A DNA stretch of 51,916 bases from Bacteroidota bacterium (GCA_030833525.1 JAURGZ010000009.1:1-51916); one strand, 5' to 3'; counted from the first letter of the stretch, positions 16,476 through 25,406 are shown. Notes: generated by a model not told the origin, from the letters alone. Translations and numbers: made by a program.

Positions 16476-17122
16476 GCGCGCAAATGATCAAAGAAAGGGT
16501 TGCTTGTTTTTTCCTGACCTACAGTGGTTTCGGGCCCGTGTCCTGGGAAAAGGGTATAGGAATCGGGTATACTGAATAGTTCGCGTTCGATGGCCGATAG
16601 CAACTCTTGGTGATTCCCGCCAGGAAGATCGGTTCGACCTATGCTGCCGTAAAAGATGGTGTCTCCCACCAGCGCCGTTTGGTCGCTGTGGTTGATGAAT
16701 GCAACATGTCCGGGAGCATGCCCTGGAACGAACCGCACTTCCCACTGGCATTGACCGACCTGTAGGGTTTGACCATGCTCCAAGTGGTGGGTGGGTAGGG
16801 GAGATTCGGTGTATTGCAAGTCCCAAACCGCTGCCATGGATTTGCTGCGTTCAATCATGGGTAAATCTGCAGGATGCAAGTAATAGGGGACTCCGTATGT
16901 TTTCAAAAACCAATCGTTGCCGAAAATGTGATCAATGTGGGCGTGGGTTCCCCACAGGGCCACCGGATTCAATTCTTTTTCGATCAGAAAGTTCTGAATT
17001 TGGCTCTGCTCGCTGCGGTTGTACATGCCGGCATCGATCAAAACACAATCGTTGGTCTGTTCACACCAGATGAGGTAGGTGTTTTCTTGAAGGGGATTGA
17101 AGGTGAATCGCTGCAATGGCAT
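16472..17122 (-). CDS. MBL-fold hydrolase, glyoxalase II-like
   Basis: A 216-residue metallo-beta-lactamase-fold hydrolase. The metal-binding motif HAHIDH (in GTHAHIDHIFGND) is intact, followed by VPGHAPGHVAF, the bridging aspartate in LVGDTIFYGSIGRTDLPGG and the final histidine in LFPGHGPETTVGQE. The compact form without a C-terminal helical domain is typical of the YcbL/glyoxalase II-like bacterial subgroup, so hydrolysis of a small thioester is likely but unproven. The start at 17122 (MPLQRFTFNPLQENTYL) is the family start. A perfect -7 box lies only 4 nt before it, which excludes the upstream frame start at 17248. First gene of the MBL-menD-TPR operon. Confidence 0.88.
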   Translation of the reverse strand: MPLQRFTFNPLQENTYLIWCEQTNDCVLIDAGMYNRSEQSQIQNFLIEKELNPVALWGTHAHIDHIFGNDWFLKTYGVPYYLHPADLPMIERSKSMAAVWDLQYTESPLPTHHLEHGQTLQVGQCQWEVRFVPGHAPGHVAFINHSDQTALVGDTIFYGSIGRTDLPGGNHQELLSAIERELFSIPDSYTLFPGHGPETTVGQEKTSNPFFDHLRA

Positions 17123-17126
17123 ATTG

Positions 17127-17134
17127 CAAAGGTA
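17127..17134 (-). promoter_or_regulatory. -7 promoter box for the MBL-menD operon, 4 nt from the ATG
   Basis: TACCTTTG on the minus strand matches the consensus exactly. Upstream, a TTTG at 17154-17151 could be the -33 element (16-nt spacer, one short of the usual 17-23). That TTTG is the end of the T-run of the lpdA terminator. With 4 nt to the ATG, transcription should begin at or beside the start codon. Confidence 0.6.
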
Positions 17135-17150
17135 CACCCCGATTCGATGG

Positions 17151-17182
17151 CAAAAAAAGAACGCCCGGGCTTTGCCCGGGCG
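17151..17182 (-). terminator. Terminator for lpdA
   Basis: A perfect 9-bp stem CGCCCGGGC-TTT-GCCCGGGCG (17162-17182) is followed on the minus strand by TTCTTTTTTTG. It is about 124 bp past the lpdA stop. Between them (17183-17305) I see nothing recognisable. The T-run doubles as the probable -33 region of the next promoter. Confidence 0.88.
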
Positions 17183-17305
17183 CGTCCATTCTCGTAGGGA
17201 ACTCATGGGCCCAAGGCCTGTCCTGCTTGAGAATTCAATTTCCATCAAAGCCTTCGCTTCAGCTTCCGTCTTGCCTTTAGCAAGCCGAACCCTGAGGCTG
17301 ATGGC

Positions 17306-18694
17306 TTACAAGTGAATGCACTCGCCGTAGGCTTGTGCAACCGCTTCCATCACAGCCTCACTCATGGTGGGGTGAGGGTGAACCGATTTCAAAATCTCGT
17401 GACCGGTGGTCTCCAAATTGCGAGCCACAACCGCCTCGATGATCATGTCGGTTACGCCTTCGCCAACCATGTGACAACCCAACCACTCGCCGTACTTCTT
17501 GTCAAAAATAACCTTGACAAAGCCGTCTTTGTGGCCTCCTGCGCTCGCTTTGCCGCTCGCGCTGAAGGGGAACTTGCCCACCATGATGTCCAAGCCTTTT
17601 TCTTTGGCTTGAGCTTCGGTCAAACCTACGCTGGCTACTTCGGGGTGGGTATAGGTACAGCCCGGGATGTTGCCGTAATTCAAAGGCTCAGGGTGGTGGC
17701 CACAGATGGCTTCCACGCAAATGATGCCTTCTGCGCTGGCTACGTGAGCCAAAGCGGGACCGGGTACGATATCGCCAATGGCATATACGCCAGGAGCTGT
17801 GGTGCGGTAGAATTCATCGACTTGAACCTTGCCCTTGTCGTGCTTAATGCCCATCTCGTCCAAACCGAGGTTTTCCAAGTTGGTTTGAACACCGGCTGCG
17901 CTCAAAACGATGTCGCATTCCAATTGCTGTTCTCCAGCGGCAGTTTTCACCGTCACGTGGCAACGATCTTTCTTGATGTCAACCTTTTCAACGCTGCTCT
18001 TGGTCATGATTTCAATGCCGCGCTTCTTGTAGGTCAATTGCATGGCGCGGCTCACTTCTTCGTCTTCGATGGGAAGAATGCGGTCCATGAATTCTACAAT
18101 GGTCACTTTGGTTCCAATGCTGGAATAGAAGTAGGCGAACTCCATGCCAATGGCTCCGCTGCCGATGATCACCATTTCCTTGGGCTGCTTGGGCAGAACC
18201 ATGGCTTCGCGGTAACCGATGACGTGAGTGCCGTCAATTTTAACATTGGGCAATTCGCGAGAACGAGCGCCGGTAGCCAATATGATGTGGTCAGACTCAA
18301 TCGTTGAAGTGGAACCATCGGCTGCTGTTACCTGAATTTTGCCTTTGCCAGCCAACTTAGCCGCTCCAGCAATGACTTCTACCTTGTTCTTTTTCAATAA
18401 GAAGGTAACGCCTTTGCTCATGCCTGCTGCCACGTCGCGGCTGCGCTTTACCATGCCGTCAAAATCGGCTTTGTGCCCGCTAACGCTGATTCCGTAATCG
18501 GCAGCGTGGTTGATATAATCAAAAACTTGAGCTGATTTGAGTAGGGCTTTCGTAGGGATACAACCCCAGTTCAAGCATACACCGCCCAGTTCAGCTTTTT
18601 CGATGATGGCAACTTTCTTGCCCAATTGCGAAGCGCGTATGGCGGCTACGTAGCCTCCAGGTCCGCTTCCGATAACAACGATATCAAATTTCAT
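17306..18694 (-). CDS. lpdA: Dihydrolipoyl dehydrogenase (E3)
   Basis: The FAD-dependent E3 subunit that reoxidises dihydrolipoamide in the pyruvate, 2-oxoglutarate and branched-chain dehydrogenase complexes and in glycine cleavage. It has 462 residues. The FAD site VVIGSGPGGYVAAIRA is at the N-terminus, the redox-active disulfide GGVCLNWGCIPTKALL has Cys40 and Cys45, the NAD site is IIGSGAIGMEFAYFYSSIG, the second FAD motif is GVYAIGDIVPGPALAHVASA, and the catalytic His-Glu is in HPHPTMSEAV near the C-terminus. It is monocistronic with its own terminator. No E1 or E2 genes adjoin. Confidence 0.96.
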   Translation of the reverse strand: MKFDIVVIGSGPGGYVAAIRASQLGKKVAIIEKAELGGVCLNWGCIPTKALLKSAQVFDYINHAADYGISVSGHKADFDGMVKRSRDVAAGMSKGVTFLLKKNKVEVIAGAAKLAGKGKIQVTAADGSTSTIESDHIILATGARSRELPNVKIDGTHVIGYREAMVLPKQPKEMVIIGSGAIGMEFAYFYSSIGTKVTIVEFMDRILPIEDEEVSRAMQLTYKKRGIEIMTKSSVEKVDIKKDRCHVTVKTAAGEQQLECDIVLSAAGVQTNLENLGLDEMGIKHDKGKVQVDEFYRTTAPGVYAIGDIVPGPALAHVASAEGIICVEAICGHHPEPLNYGNIPGCTYTHPEVASVGLTEAQAKEKGLDIMVGKFPFSASGKASAGGHKDGFVKVIFDKKYGEWLGCHMVGEGVTDMIIEAVVARNLETTGHEILKSVHPHPTMSEAVMEAVAQAYGECIHL

Positions 18695-18709
18695 GAGAGG
18701 AATTGAATG

Positions 18710-18717
18710 CGAAGATA
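18710..18717 (-). promoter_or_regulatory. Possible -7 box for lpdA, one mismatch
   Basis: TATCTTCG on the minus strand differs from TAnnTTTG at one base and ends 15 nt before the lpdA ATG. It lies in the 35-bp gap after typA. The call is weak. Confidence 0.3.
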
Positions 18718-18729
18718 ATACTTTCCCGT

Positions 18730-20544
18730 TTAGGCCTCTTGTGCCAACTTGGCGTTTGCGGCCCGCTTGCGGTCATGTTCGTTCAAAAAGATTTTACGCA
18801 GGCGCAAACTCTCGGGAGTTACCTCTACGTATTCGTCAGCCTGAATGTATTCCATGGCTTCTTCCAAGGTGAATTCATGGGGAGGGGGCAGGGCCGAGTT
18901 GTCGTCCTTACCCGCAGCGCGGAAGTTGGTCAGCTGCTTGCCGGTGGTGATGTTGACGACCAAATCGCCGGGTTTGATGTGTTCACCGATGATTTGACCC
19001 ATGTACACGTCCACGCCGGGCTCCAAGAAGAAAGTGCCTCGATCCTTGAGCTTGTCCATGGAATAGGCCGTGGTGCTACCGGCTTCTTTGTTGATCAATA
19101 CGCCGTTGATGCGACCGGGCATTTCGCCTTTATAGGGTTCGTAGGCCTTGAATCGGTGGGCCATGATGGCTTCACCCTGGGTGGCAGTCAACAGGTTGTT
19201 GCGCAAGCCCATCAATCCGCGGGAAGGAATTTCGAATTCAACGCGCACCATGTCACCTTTGGGTTGCATGCTGGTCATTTCCCCTTTGCGCTGGCTCACG
19301 TATTCAATCACCTTACCACTGTGTTGGTCCGGGACGTCAACGGTGAGAACCTCGATGGGCTCGCAGGTGTTCCCGTCGATTTCTTTCATGATCACTCGGG
19401 GTTGGCCCACTTGCAATTCATACCCTTCACGGCGCATGGTCTCTACCAATACACCCAAGTGCATGACTCCGCGTCCAAATACCAAGAATTGGTCAGCTGA
19501 AGCAGTTTCTTGAACGCGCAGAGCCAAGTTTTTCTCGGTTTCCTTGTTGAGGCGGTCGCGAATGCGCTGAGAGGTTACGAATTTGCCTTCCTTGCCAAAG
19601 AAAGGGGAGTTGTTGATGGCAAAGAGCATGCTCATCGTAGGTTCATCAATTTTCAAAACAGGCAATGCTTCGGGCTTTTCAATGTCAGCTACCGTGTCGC
19701 CAATTTCGAAGTTCTCCAAACCCGTAATGGCGCAAATGTCGCCGGCTACTACGTGCTCTACCTTTTGTTTGCCCAAACCGCTGAAGGTGTACAATTCCTT
19801 GATGCGGTGTTTTTCAACCTTTCCATCCCGCTTGACCAACGAAACGGGCATGCCCACTTTCAGTTCCCCTCGCTTCAAACGACCTACTGCAATTCGGCCG
19901 GTGAAGCTGCTGTAATCCAAGCTGGTTACCTGCAGCTGAATGGTGCCTTCGCTCACTTCGGGTTCGGGAACCACTTCCAAAATGGTATCCATCAAGAAAG
20001 TGAGGTCTTCAGTGGGTTTGTTCCACTCGGGTCCAAACCAGCCTTGCTTGCCAGAGCCATAGATGGTGGTGAAATCCAGCTGATCTTCGTTGGCGCCCAA
20101 GTTGAAGAAGAGGTCGAAAATATCATCATGGGTGCGATCAGGGTCGCAATTGGGCTTGTCTACTTTATTGATGACGACAATGGCTTTTTTACCCAATTCC
20201 AGCGCCTTTTGCAGTACAAAGCGGGTTTGGGGCATGGGGCCTTCAAAAGCGTCAACCAACAGCAAAACGCCATCAGCCATGTTCAACACTCGCTCTACCT
20301 CCCCGCCAAAGTCGGCGTGGCCAGGGGTGTCTATGATGTTGATTTTGGTGCCTTTCCAGTCGACCGATACGTTTTTGGCCAGAATGGTAATGCCGCGTTC
20401 ACGCTCCAAATCATTGTTGTCGAGGATCAATTCCCCTACCTCCTGATTGTCACGAAAAAGGCGCGCTTGGTGCAGCATTTTGTCTACCAAGGTGGTCTTT
20501 CCGTGGTCTACGTGGGCGATAATGGCGATGTTGCGAATGCTCAT
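18730..20544 (-). CDS. typA: Ribosome-binding GTPase TypA/BipA
   Basis: A 604-residue translational GTPase of normal length. G1 is [18 protein letters not shown], switch II is [18 protein letters not shown] (G3 DTPG) and G4 is [14 protein letters not shown]. The domain II, V-like and C-terminal unique domains follow ([59 protein letters not shown]). BipA/TypA assists 50S assembly and translation under stress or cold. It is transcribed away from prfC, another translational GTPase, across a 183-bp gap that contains a small CGGCC-AAAAA-GGCCG hairpin and the prfC promoter boxes. Confidence 0.96.
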   Translation of the reverse strand: MSIRNIAIIAHVDHGKTTLVDKMLHQARLFRDNQEVGELILDNNDLERERGITILAKNVSVDWKGTKINIIDTPGHADFGGEVERVLNMADGVLLLVDAFEGPMPQTRFVLQKALELGKKAIVVINKVDKPNCDPDRTHDDIFDLFFNLGANEDQLDFTTIYGSGKQGWFGPEWNKPTEDLTFLMDTILEVVPEPEVSEGTIQLQVTSLDYSSFTGRIAVGRLKRGELKVGMPVSLVKRDGKVEKHRIKELYTFSGLGKQKVEHVVAGDICAITGLENFEIGDTVADIEKPEALPVLKIDEPTMSMLFAINNSPFFGKEGKFVTSQRIRDRLNKETEKNLALRVQETASADQFLVFGRGVMHLGVLVETMRREGYELQVGQPRVIMKEIDGNTCEPIEVLTVDVPDQHSGKVIEYVSQRKGEMTSMQPKGDMVRVEFEIPSRGLMGLRNNLLTATQGEAIMAHRFKAYEPYKGEMPGRINGVLINKEAGSTTAYSMDKLKDRGTFFLEPGVDVYMGQIIGEHIKPGDLVVNITTGKQLTNFRAAGKDDNSALPPPHEFTLEEAMEYIQADEYVEVTPESLRLRKIFLNEHDRKRAANAKLAQEA

Positions 20545-20648
20545 GTGTACTAAAAAATTGCGCGAATTTCGGCCAAAAAGGCCGGATTAAGGCCACGAAC
20601 CCCTTTTATTTTCTGCGACTTTTGCGTAAAACGGCCCTGATAGCCCGG

Positions 20649-20665
20649 TAGGTTTGCTACTTTTG
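20649..20665 (+). promoter_or_regulatory. Two tandem -7 boxes for prfC
   Basis: TAGGTTTG (20649-20656) and TACTTTTG (20658-20665) both match TAnnTTTG and are one base apart, about 62-71 bp before the prfC ATG. They could serve as alternative start sites. The resulting leader of about 55-65 nt, with no obvious secondary structure, is unusually long for this window. Confidence 0.5.
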
Positions 20666-20727
20666 CAAAACTTTTTCGCAGCAAGAATTGCGCTTTTTGC
20701 AAGTCTCGAGCGAAAAGGGCGTGACCC

Positions 20728-22317
20728 ATGGCCTACGAAAACGAAATTTCCAAACGCAAAACCTTTGCCATCATTTCTCACCCTGATGCGGGTAAAACAA
20801 CGCTTACCGAAAAGTTCCTGCTTTTTGGAGGTCAAATCCAGACGGCGGGTGCTGTTAAGTCGAACAAAATCACCAAAACGGCTGCCTCTGACTTCATGGA
20901 AATTGAGAAGCAGCGTGGAATTTCGGTAGCGACTTCGGTGATGACCTTTCCTTACAAGGGCAAATGGGTCAACATCTTGGATACCCCGGGTCACAAAGAC
21001 TTCGCCGAAGATACCTATCGCACCCTGACGGCTGTAGATAGCGTGATTCTGGTGATCGATTGCGTCAAAGGGGTCGAGGAACAAACCGAACGACTCATGG
21101 AGGTCTGCCGCATGCGCAAGACGCCGGTCATTGTTTTCATCAACAAGATGGACCGGGACGGTAAAGATCCTTATGAGTTGCTGGAAGAGGTAGAAGAAAA
21201 ACTCAACATCAAAGTTCACCCCATGAGTTGGCCCATCAACGGCGGCCGTGATTTCAAGGGAGTGTATTTGTTGGCTGAACAGAGTTTGAATTTGTTTGAA
21301 AGCAGCAAGACCAAGAAGGCAGATGACGTGGTTTCGATCAAGGGCATTGAAGATCCGCAATTGGATTCTTATTTGAACGAGCGAGACGCTTCCAAGCTAC
21401 GCGAAGATGTGGAATTGGTCGATGGCGTATACGGCGCCTTGGATAAGAGCGATTACTTGGCGGCTGATGTGGCCCCGGTTTTCTTTGGTTCGGCTTTGAA
21501 TAACTTCGGGGTTCAGGAACTGCTCGACACCTTTGTGGAGTTGGCCCCCAATCCCCTGGCGCGCCCTACCAATTTGCGCGATGTGGCCCCGGAAGAAGTC
21601 AAATTCACGGGTTTTGTCTTCAAAATTCACGCAAACCTGGATCCGCGCCACCGAGACCGAATTGCCTTTCTGCGCATTTGCAGCGGTCGTTTCGAACGTG
21701 GAAAGCCCTATGCCCATACCCGCTTGGGAAAGAATTTCAAATTCGCCAACCCCTATTTGTTTTTGGCCGATAGCAAAGAAGTGATGGACGATGCATACCC
21801 AGGCGATGTAGTGGGATTGTACGATACGGGTAACTTCAAGATTGGCGACACCTTGACCGAAGGGGAGAAGCTTCAATTCAAGGGAATTCCCAGTTTTTCA
21901 CCCGAAATCTTCAAGGAATTGATCAACCTGGATCCCATGAAGAGCAAACAGCTGGAAAAGGGAATCGAACAATTGACCGATGAGGGCTTGGCTTCTTTGT
22001 TTGTTCAAGAGCCGGGTAGCCGAAAGTTTGTGGGTACGGTAGGGGAACTTCAATTCGAGGTGTTGCAATACCGCCTCGAACACGAATACGGAGCCAAGTG
22101 TCGATTCGAGACCCGCGCCATTCACAAAGCCTGTTGGATGAGCGGCCCCGCAGCCGATTTGGCTGACTTCATGAAGTACCGCAGCAACAACATAGCCTAC
22201 GATAAAGATGGCAACCCTGTGTTCTTGGCTGAAACAGCCTTCATTTTACGCATGGCCCAAGAGAAGTACGAATCGATCGTATTTCACACCACCAGTGAGT
22301 TCAAGGTAGAAGCCTAA
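20728..22317 (+). CDS. prfC: Peptide chain release factor 3
   Basis: RF3 is the GTPase that ejects RF1/RF2 after peptide release. The 529-residue protein has G1 [18 protein letters not shown], the switch region [18 protein letters not shown]3 [20 protein letters not shown]4 [19 protein letters not shown], and domain II/III blocks [41 protein letters not shown] and [20 protein letters not shown]. These are RF3-specific and separate it from EF-G, which is much longer. The ATG at 20728 is the natural start, with the tandem -7 boxes upstream. It is divergent from typA. Confidence 0.96.
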   Translation: MAYENEISKRKTFAIISHPDAGKTTLTEKFLLFGGQIQTAGAVKSNKITKTAASDFMEIEKQRGISVATSVMTFPYKGKWVNILDTPGHKDFAEDTYRTLTAVDSVILVIDCVKGVEEQTERLMEVCRMRKTPVIVFINKMDRDGKDPYELLEEVEEKLNIKVHPMSWPINGGRDFKGVYLLAEQSLNLFESSKTKKADDVVSIKGIEDPQLDSYLNERDASKLREDVELVDGVYGALDKSDYLAADVAPVFFGSALNNFGVQELLDTFVELAPNPLARPTNLRDVAPEEVKFTGFVFKIHANLDPRHRDRIAFLRICSGRFERGKPYAHTRLGKNFKFANPYLFLADSKEVMDDAYPGDVVGLYDTGNFKIGDTLTEGEKLQFKGIPSFSPEIFKELINLDPMKSKQLEKGIEQLTDEGLASLFVQEPGSRKFVGTVGELQFEVLQYRLEHEYGAKCRFETRAIHKACWMSGPAADLADFMKYRSNNIAYDKDGNPVFLAETAFILRMAQEKYESIVFHTTSEFKVEA

Positions 22318-22360
22318 AAGCTTTTTGATGTAAGTCAAGATGAGCCGGGAGTAGCCGCCC

Positions 22361-22368
22361 TACCTTTG
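22361..22368 (+). promoter_or_regulatory. -7 promoter box for the pirin gene, 4 nt from the ATG
   Basis: TACCTTTG matches TAnnTTTG and is followed by only CGGC before the ATG at 22373, predicting a leaderless message. No clear -33 element is seen. Confidence 0.6.
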
Positions 22369-22372
22369 CGGC

Positions 22373-23086
22373 ATGAAATCCATTTTTTATGCGGCCCAGA
22401 GCCGGGGACACGCTCGACACGGGTGGTTGGAAAGTTACCACAGCTTCAGCTTTGCCGGGTATTACAACCCCGAGCGCATGCATTTTGGGGCTTTGCGTGT
22501 ATTGAATGACGATTGGGTGGCGCCGGGCATGGGCTTTGGTACGCATCCGCATGACAACATGGAGATCATCAGCATTCCCCTGAGCGGCGATTTGGAGCAC
22601 CAAGACTCTATGGGGAACAAAGCGCTGATTCGCCAAGGCGACATTCAAGTGTTGAGTGCCGGTACAGGAATTACCCATTCAGAGTACAACCCCAATGCCG
22701 ATCGCGATGTGCGGTTTCTGCAAATCTGGGTTTTTCCAAGGCAGCGTAACCTCTCCCCGCGTTACGACCAAAAGGCTATTTCTGACGTGTTGAAGAAGAA
22801 TGAGTTGGGTTTTGTATTGACCCCTGATCCCCAAGGTCCGGGGGTGTGGATTCACCAAGATGCTTGGTTCAGCATGGGGGAATTCACCGAGCACACCCAA
22901 GGGGAGTACCGCCTTCAGAAGCCGGGCAATGGCGTGTACATCTTTGTGTTGGAGGGTGAAATGCGCTGCGCAGATCGAGATTTGGCGCGTCGCGATGCCT
23001 TGGGGTTGAGCGAGTTGGAATCGATTGAATTTGAAGCTTTCAGCGGCGCTCGCGTGTTGCTCATGGAAGTTCCCATGCAAGCTTGA
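22373..23086 (+). CDS. Pirin-family bicupin protein
   Basis: A 237-residue pirin-like protein of the YhhW type. The metal ligands of the N-terminal cupin are conserved: His58 and His60 in GTHPHDNMEII, then His102 and Glu104 in GTGITHSEYN. The C-terminal cupin (YIFVLEGEMRCADRDLARRDALGL) lacks metal ligands, as is usual. Family members can have quercetin 2,3-dioxygenase activity in vitro; the physiological role is unknown. It is monocistronic with its own start-proximal promoter, and convergent with the DUF3078 gene 19 bp away, without a visible terminator. Confidence 0.9.
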   Translation: MKSIFYAAQSRGHARHGWLESYHSFSFAGYYNPERMHFGALRVLNDDWVAPGMGFGTHPHDNMEIISIPLSGDLEHQDSMGNKALIRQGDIQVLSAGTGITHSEYNPNADRDVRFLQIWVFPRQRNLSPRYDQKAISDVLKKNELGFVLTPDPQGPGVWIHQDAWFSMGEFTEHTQGEYRLQKPGNGVYIFVLEGEMRCADRDLARRDALGLSELESIEFEAFSGARVLLMEVPMQA

Positions 23087-23105
23087 TGCGACGCATGGCG
23101 ATGGC

Positions 23106-24062
23106 TCACCATTGGTGAATGTACCCAATTCCCAAGACCCAAGAATTCATCCAGGCACTTTCTCCCTTGGGGAATAGGTCTTGGTCATAAATGGAGATCA
23201 GCGTATAATTCGCTTGAATGTGTTTGCTGATTTCAGCGCTCAAGCCAAAGTCGATACGGCTATCCAGGGTGGGTTCTGGGCTGACAAAGGGGGCAAAACC
23301 CAAATAGTTGATTTTGCTTTTATACTGCTGATTCGGGCCAAAACTGAACTCATATCCCATTTGCACCTGAACCCCCAGTTGATTGTCGATGTATTCCCCT
23401 TTGCTCACCCGAGCAATTTGATCGGTGTTGCGCAAGGCATAAAGATTCTGGTTGAGCACATAGGACTGCTTCGAGGTGAAATAACCCAAACGCAGAAAGT
23501 AATTCGTGAAGGGTTTTAATTCCAGCCCCACGGCCATTTGGATCTGCCCCACGCTCATGAAGCTAGAGGTCAAACGAGAGACATCGCGTCCCAATGGGTC
23601 TTGCGAATAGGTATAGCCCGGAAGCAGTTGGGTCTGCAGGTTGAAGCCACCGTAAGAGGTGAGCAGGTCTATGTTTCTGAAGCTATGGCCGAATTTGCTA
23701 TCTATGAACAAGTTGTCCAAGCTCTTCTTGTTGCTCCAATAGCGATTGCCAAAGTTGTCGATGCGTCGAGAGGCTATGCTTCCTACGTTGAGATTCAGGT
23801 TGTTGTCCCAACTGGTCTTGGCGCGAGTGAGGTTGTACTTGGCGCGAATGAAACCGCTAACGTTGATGTTGTTGTTGGCTCCACCGGTCCAATTGGGACT
23901 TGTGTTGGAAATCGAAAAATTGAATCCAGCGTCAGCGCCGTATTCCTTGATGCGTTCGGCCGTGCTGTCGCGCGTGCCTGTTCCTTGAAAAGAATGAGCT
24001 GAAAGGGGAGCTATATAGAGCCACCCCAATATCCACAATAAGCCCAAATTGCGCACGCCCAT
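23106..24062 (-). CDS. DUF3078 outer-membrane-type protein
   Basis: A 318-residue exported protein with a signal peptide (LGLLWILGWLYIAPLSAHS). The sequence fits DUF3078, a Bacteroidota family: NWTGGANNNINVSGFI, then YNLTRAKTSWDNNLNLNVG and repeated amphipathic strands with aromatic residues, ending in a C-terminal strand NSWVLGIGYIHQW with an aromatic last residue. This suggests a beta-barrel or a barrel-associated outer-membrane protein. The function is unknown. A near-consensus -7 box is 8 nt before the ATG. Confidence 0.75.
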   Translation of the reverse strand: MGVRNLGLLWILGWLYIAPLSAHSFQGTGTRDSTAERIKEYGADAGFNFSISNTSPNWTGGANNNINVSGFIRAKYNLTRAKTSWDNNLNLNVGSIASRRIDNFGNRYWSNKKSLDNLFIDSKFGHSFRNIDLLTSYGGFNLQTQLLPGYTYSQDPLGRDVSRLTSSFMSVGQIQMAVGLELKPFTNYFLRLGYFTSKQSYVLNQNLYALRNTDQIARVSKGEYIDNQLGVQVQMGYEFSFGPNQQYKSKINYLGFAPFVSPEPTLDSRIDFGLSAEISKHIQANYTLISIYDQDLFPKGESAWMNSWVLGIGYIHQW

Positions 24063-24070
24063 GTAGCTAG

Positions 24071-24078
24071 CAAAATTC
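24071..24078 (-). promoter_or_regulatory. Near-consensus -7 box for the DUF3078 gene
   Basis: GAATTTTG on the minus strand differs from TAnnTTTG at its first base and ends 8 nt before the ATG at 24062. Confidence 0.35.
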
Positions 24079-24134
24079 GTACAAAACCCTTAGGCGCTCT
24101 CCACAGAAGCAAAACTGGCCCCTGCGTTGGACAA

Positions 24135-25349
24135 TTAGCCCTTCAGTACCTTTTCTACCAGTTCGGCCGCCTCTTTCAAGGCAATGGCAGAGAATACCTG
24201 CAAACCGCTCTCGTCGATGATCTTTTTGGCTTCTTCGGCATTGGTTCCCTGCAAGCGAACGATGATGGGGATTTGAATGTCACCAATCTTGCGATAGGCT
24301 TCTACTACACCGTTGGCTACGCGGTCGCAACGCACGATACCGCCGAAAATGTTGATCAAGATGGCCTTCACGTGAGGGTCGCTCATGATGATGCGAAAAC
24401 CAGCTTCTACGGTTTCAGCATTGGCTGTGCCTCCTACGTCCAAGAAGTTGGCAGGTTCACCACCTGACAATTTGATGATGTCCATGGTGGCCATGGCCAG
24501 GCCTGCGCCGTTCACCATGCAACCGACGTTTCCATCTAGTTTTACATAGTTCAGATTGTATTCACCGGCTTCCACTTCGGTGGGATCTTCTTCGCTCAAA
24601 TCGCGCAAGGCTGCATAATCCTTGTGGCGGAACAGGGCGTTGTCGTCCAAGCTCACTTTGGCATCAACGGCGATGATTTTATCGTCGCTGGTCTTCAGTA
24701 CGGGGTTGATTTCGAACATGGCTGAATCGGTCGAATCGTAGGCTTTGTACAAAGCTGAAACGAATTTGACCATTTCCTTGAAGGCGGTTCCCTCTAAGCC
24801 CAAGTTAAAAGCGATTTTACGCGCCTGGAACGCCTGCAAACCTAAGGCGGGGTCAATCCATTCCTTGTGGATTTTCTCGGGGCTGTGCTCGGCTACCTCT
24901 TCAATATCCATACCGCCTTCAGTGGTGTAGATGATGACATTTTGCTTGGTCGCACGGTCCAACAAAACGCTCATGTAGTATTCTTTGGGCTCGTTGGGGC
25001 CTGGGTAGAAGACATCTTGGGCCACCAGTACTTTGTTCACCAATTTGCCGCTAGGGCCCGTTTGAATGGTGACCAAGGTGTTTCCAAGCAAATTCTTGGC
25101 AATTTCAGCGGCTTGTTCGGCGCTTTTGGCTACTTGAACCCCGCGCTGCTCACTGCCTACGATTTTGCCTTTTCCACGGCCACCGGCGTGAATTTGAGCC
25201 TTCACGACGCACCAAGAGCTGTCGTATTCGTTTTTGACGCGCTCGGCAGCGGCTAGGGCTTCTTCAGGGGTTTCGGCTACAAAACCGTTTTGGACGGCTA
25301 CGCCGAAACTTTTCAAAATCTCTTTGGCTTGGTACTCGTGAATGTTCAT
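24135..25349 (-). CDS. sucC: Succinyl-CoA synthetase (ADP-forming) beta subunit
   Basis: SucC, with SucD, interconverts succinyl-CoA and succinate with substrate-level ATP formation in the TCA cycle. The 404-residue protein begins MNIHEYQAKEILKSFGV and has the ATP-grasp core: CVVKAQIHAGGRGKGKIVG, FEINPVLKTSDDKIIAVDAK, VDGNVG-type KLDGNVGCMVNGAGLAMATM, FLDVGGTANAETVEAGF and the C-terminal IFGGIVRCDRVANGVVEA. A frame start at 25373 overlaps the promoter, so 25349 is used. sucD is not adjacent; the convergent side is DUF3078, so the subunit genes are split in this genome. Confidence 0.95.
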   Translation of the reverse strand: MNIHEYQAKEILKSFGVAVQNGFVAETPEEALAAAERVKNEYDSSWCVVKAQIHAGGRGKGKIVGSEQRGVQVAKSAEQAAEIAKNLLGNTLVTIQTGPSGKLVNKVLVAQDVFYPGPNEPKEYYMSVLLDRATKQNVIIYTTEGGMDIEEVAEHSPEKIHKEWIDPALGLQAFQARKIAFNLGLEGTAFKEMVKFVSALYKAYDSTDSAMFEINPVLKTSDDKIIAVDAKVSLDDNALFRHKDYAALRDLSEEDPTEVEAGEYNLNYVKLDGNVGCMVNGAGLAMATMDIIKLSGGEPANFLDVGGTANAETVEAGFRIIMSDPHVKAILINIFGGIVRCDRVANGVVEAYRKIGDIQIPIIVRLQGTNAEEAKKIIDESGLQVFSAIALKEAAELVEKVLKG

Positions 25350-25370
25350 CAGGTGGCTACAATGCGGGGG

Positions 25371-25378
25371 CAAAATTA
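25371..25378 (-). promoter_or_regulatory. -7 promoter box for sucC
   Basis: TAATTTTG on the minus strand matches TAnnTTTG and ends 21 nt before the sucC ATG. Its upstream end is 2 bp from the upstream end of the plus-strand -7 box of lolD. Confidence 0.55.
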
Positions 25379-25380
25379 AC

Positions 25381-25388
25381 TAACTTTG
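25381..25388 (+). promoter_or_regulatory. -7 promoter box for the lolD operon
   Basis: TAACTTTG matches TAnnTTTG. It overlaps a possible TTG codon at 25386, so that codon is not the start of lolD. The GTG at 25407 lies 18 nt after the box. Confidence 0.55.
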
Positions 25389-25406
25389 GTCCGTTCATCA
25401 AGCGTT

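Noticed and set aside
17312-18307. A 331-codon plus-strand frame opposite lpdA
   Set aside because: Antisense to a complete dihydrolipoyl dehydrogenase. The translation is low in recognisable motifs and rich in His/Phe/Asn from reverse-complement codons.
19510-20553. A 347-codon plus-strand frame opposite typA
   Set aside because: It is entirely antisense to a perfectly conserved TypA. Long antisense frames are common when codon bias removes stops in one complementary frame.
20570-20584. Hairpin CGGCC-AAAAA-GGCCG as a terminator
   Set aside because: It lies upstream of both divergent genes typA and prfC, so no transcript ends there, and there is no adequate T-run.
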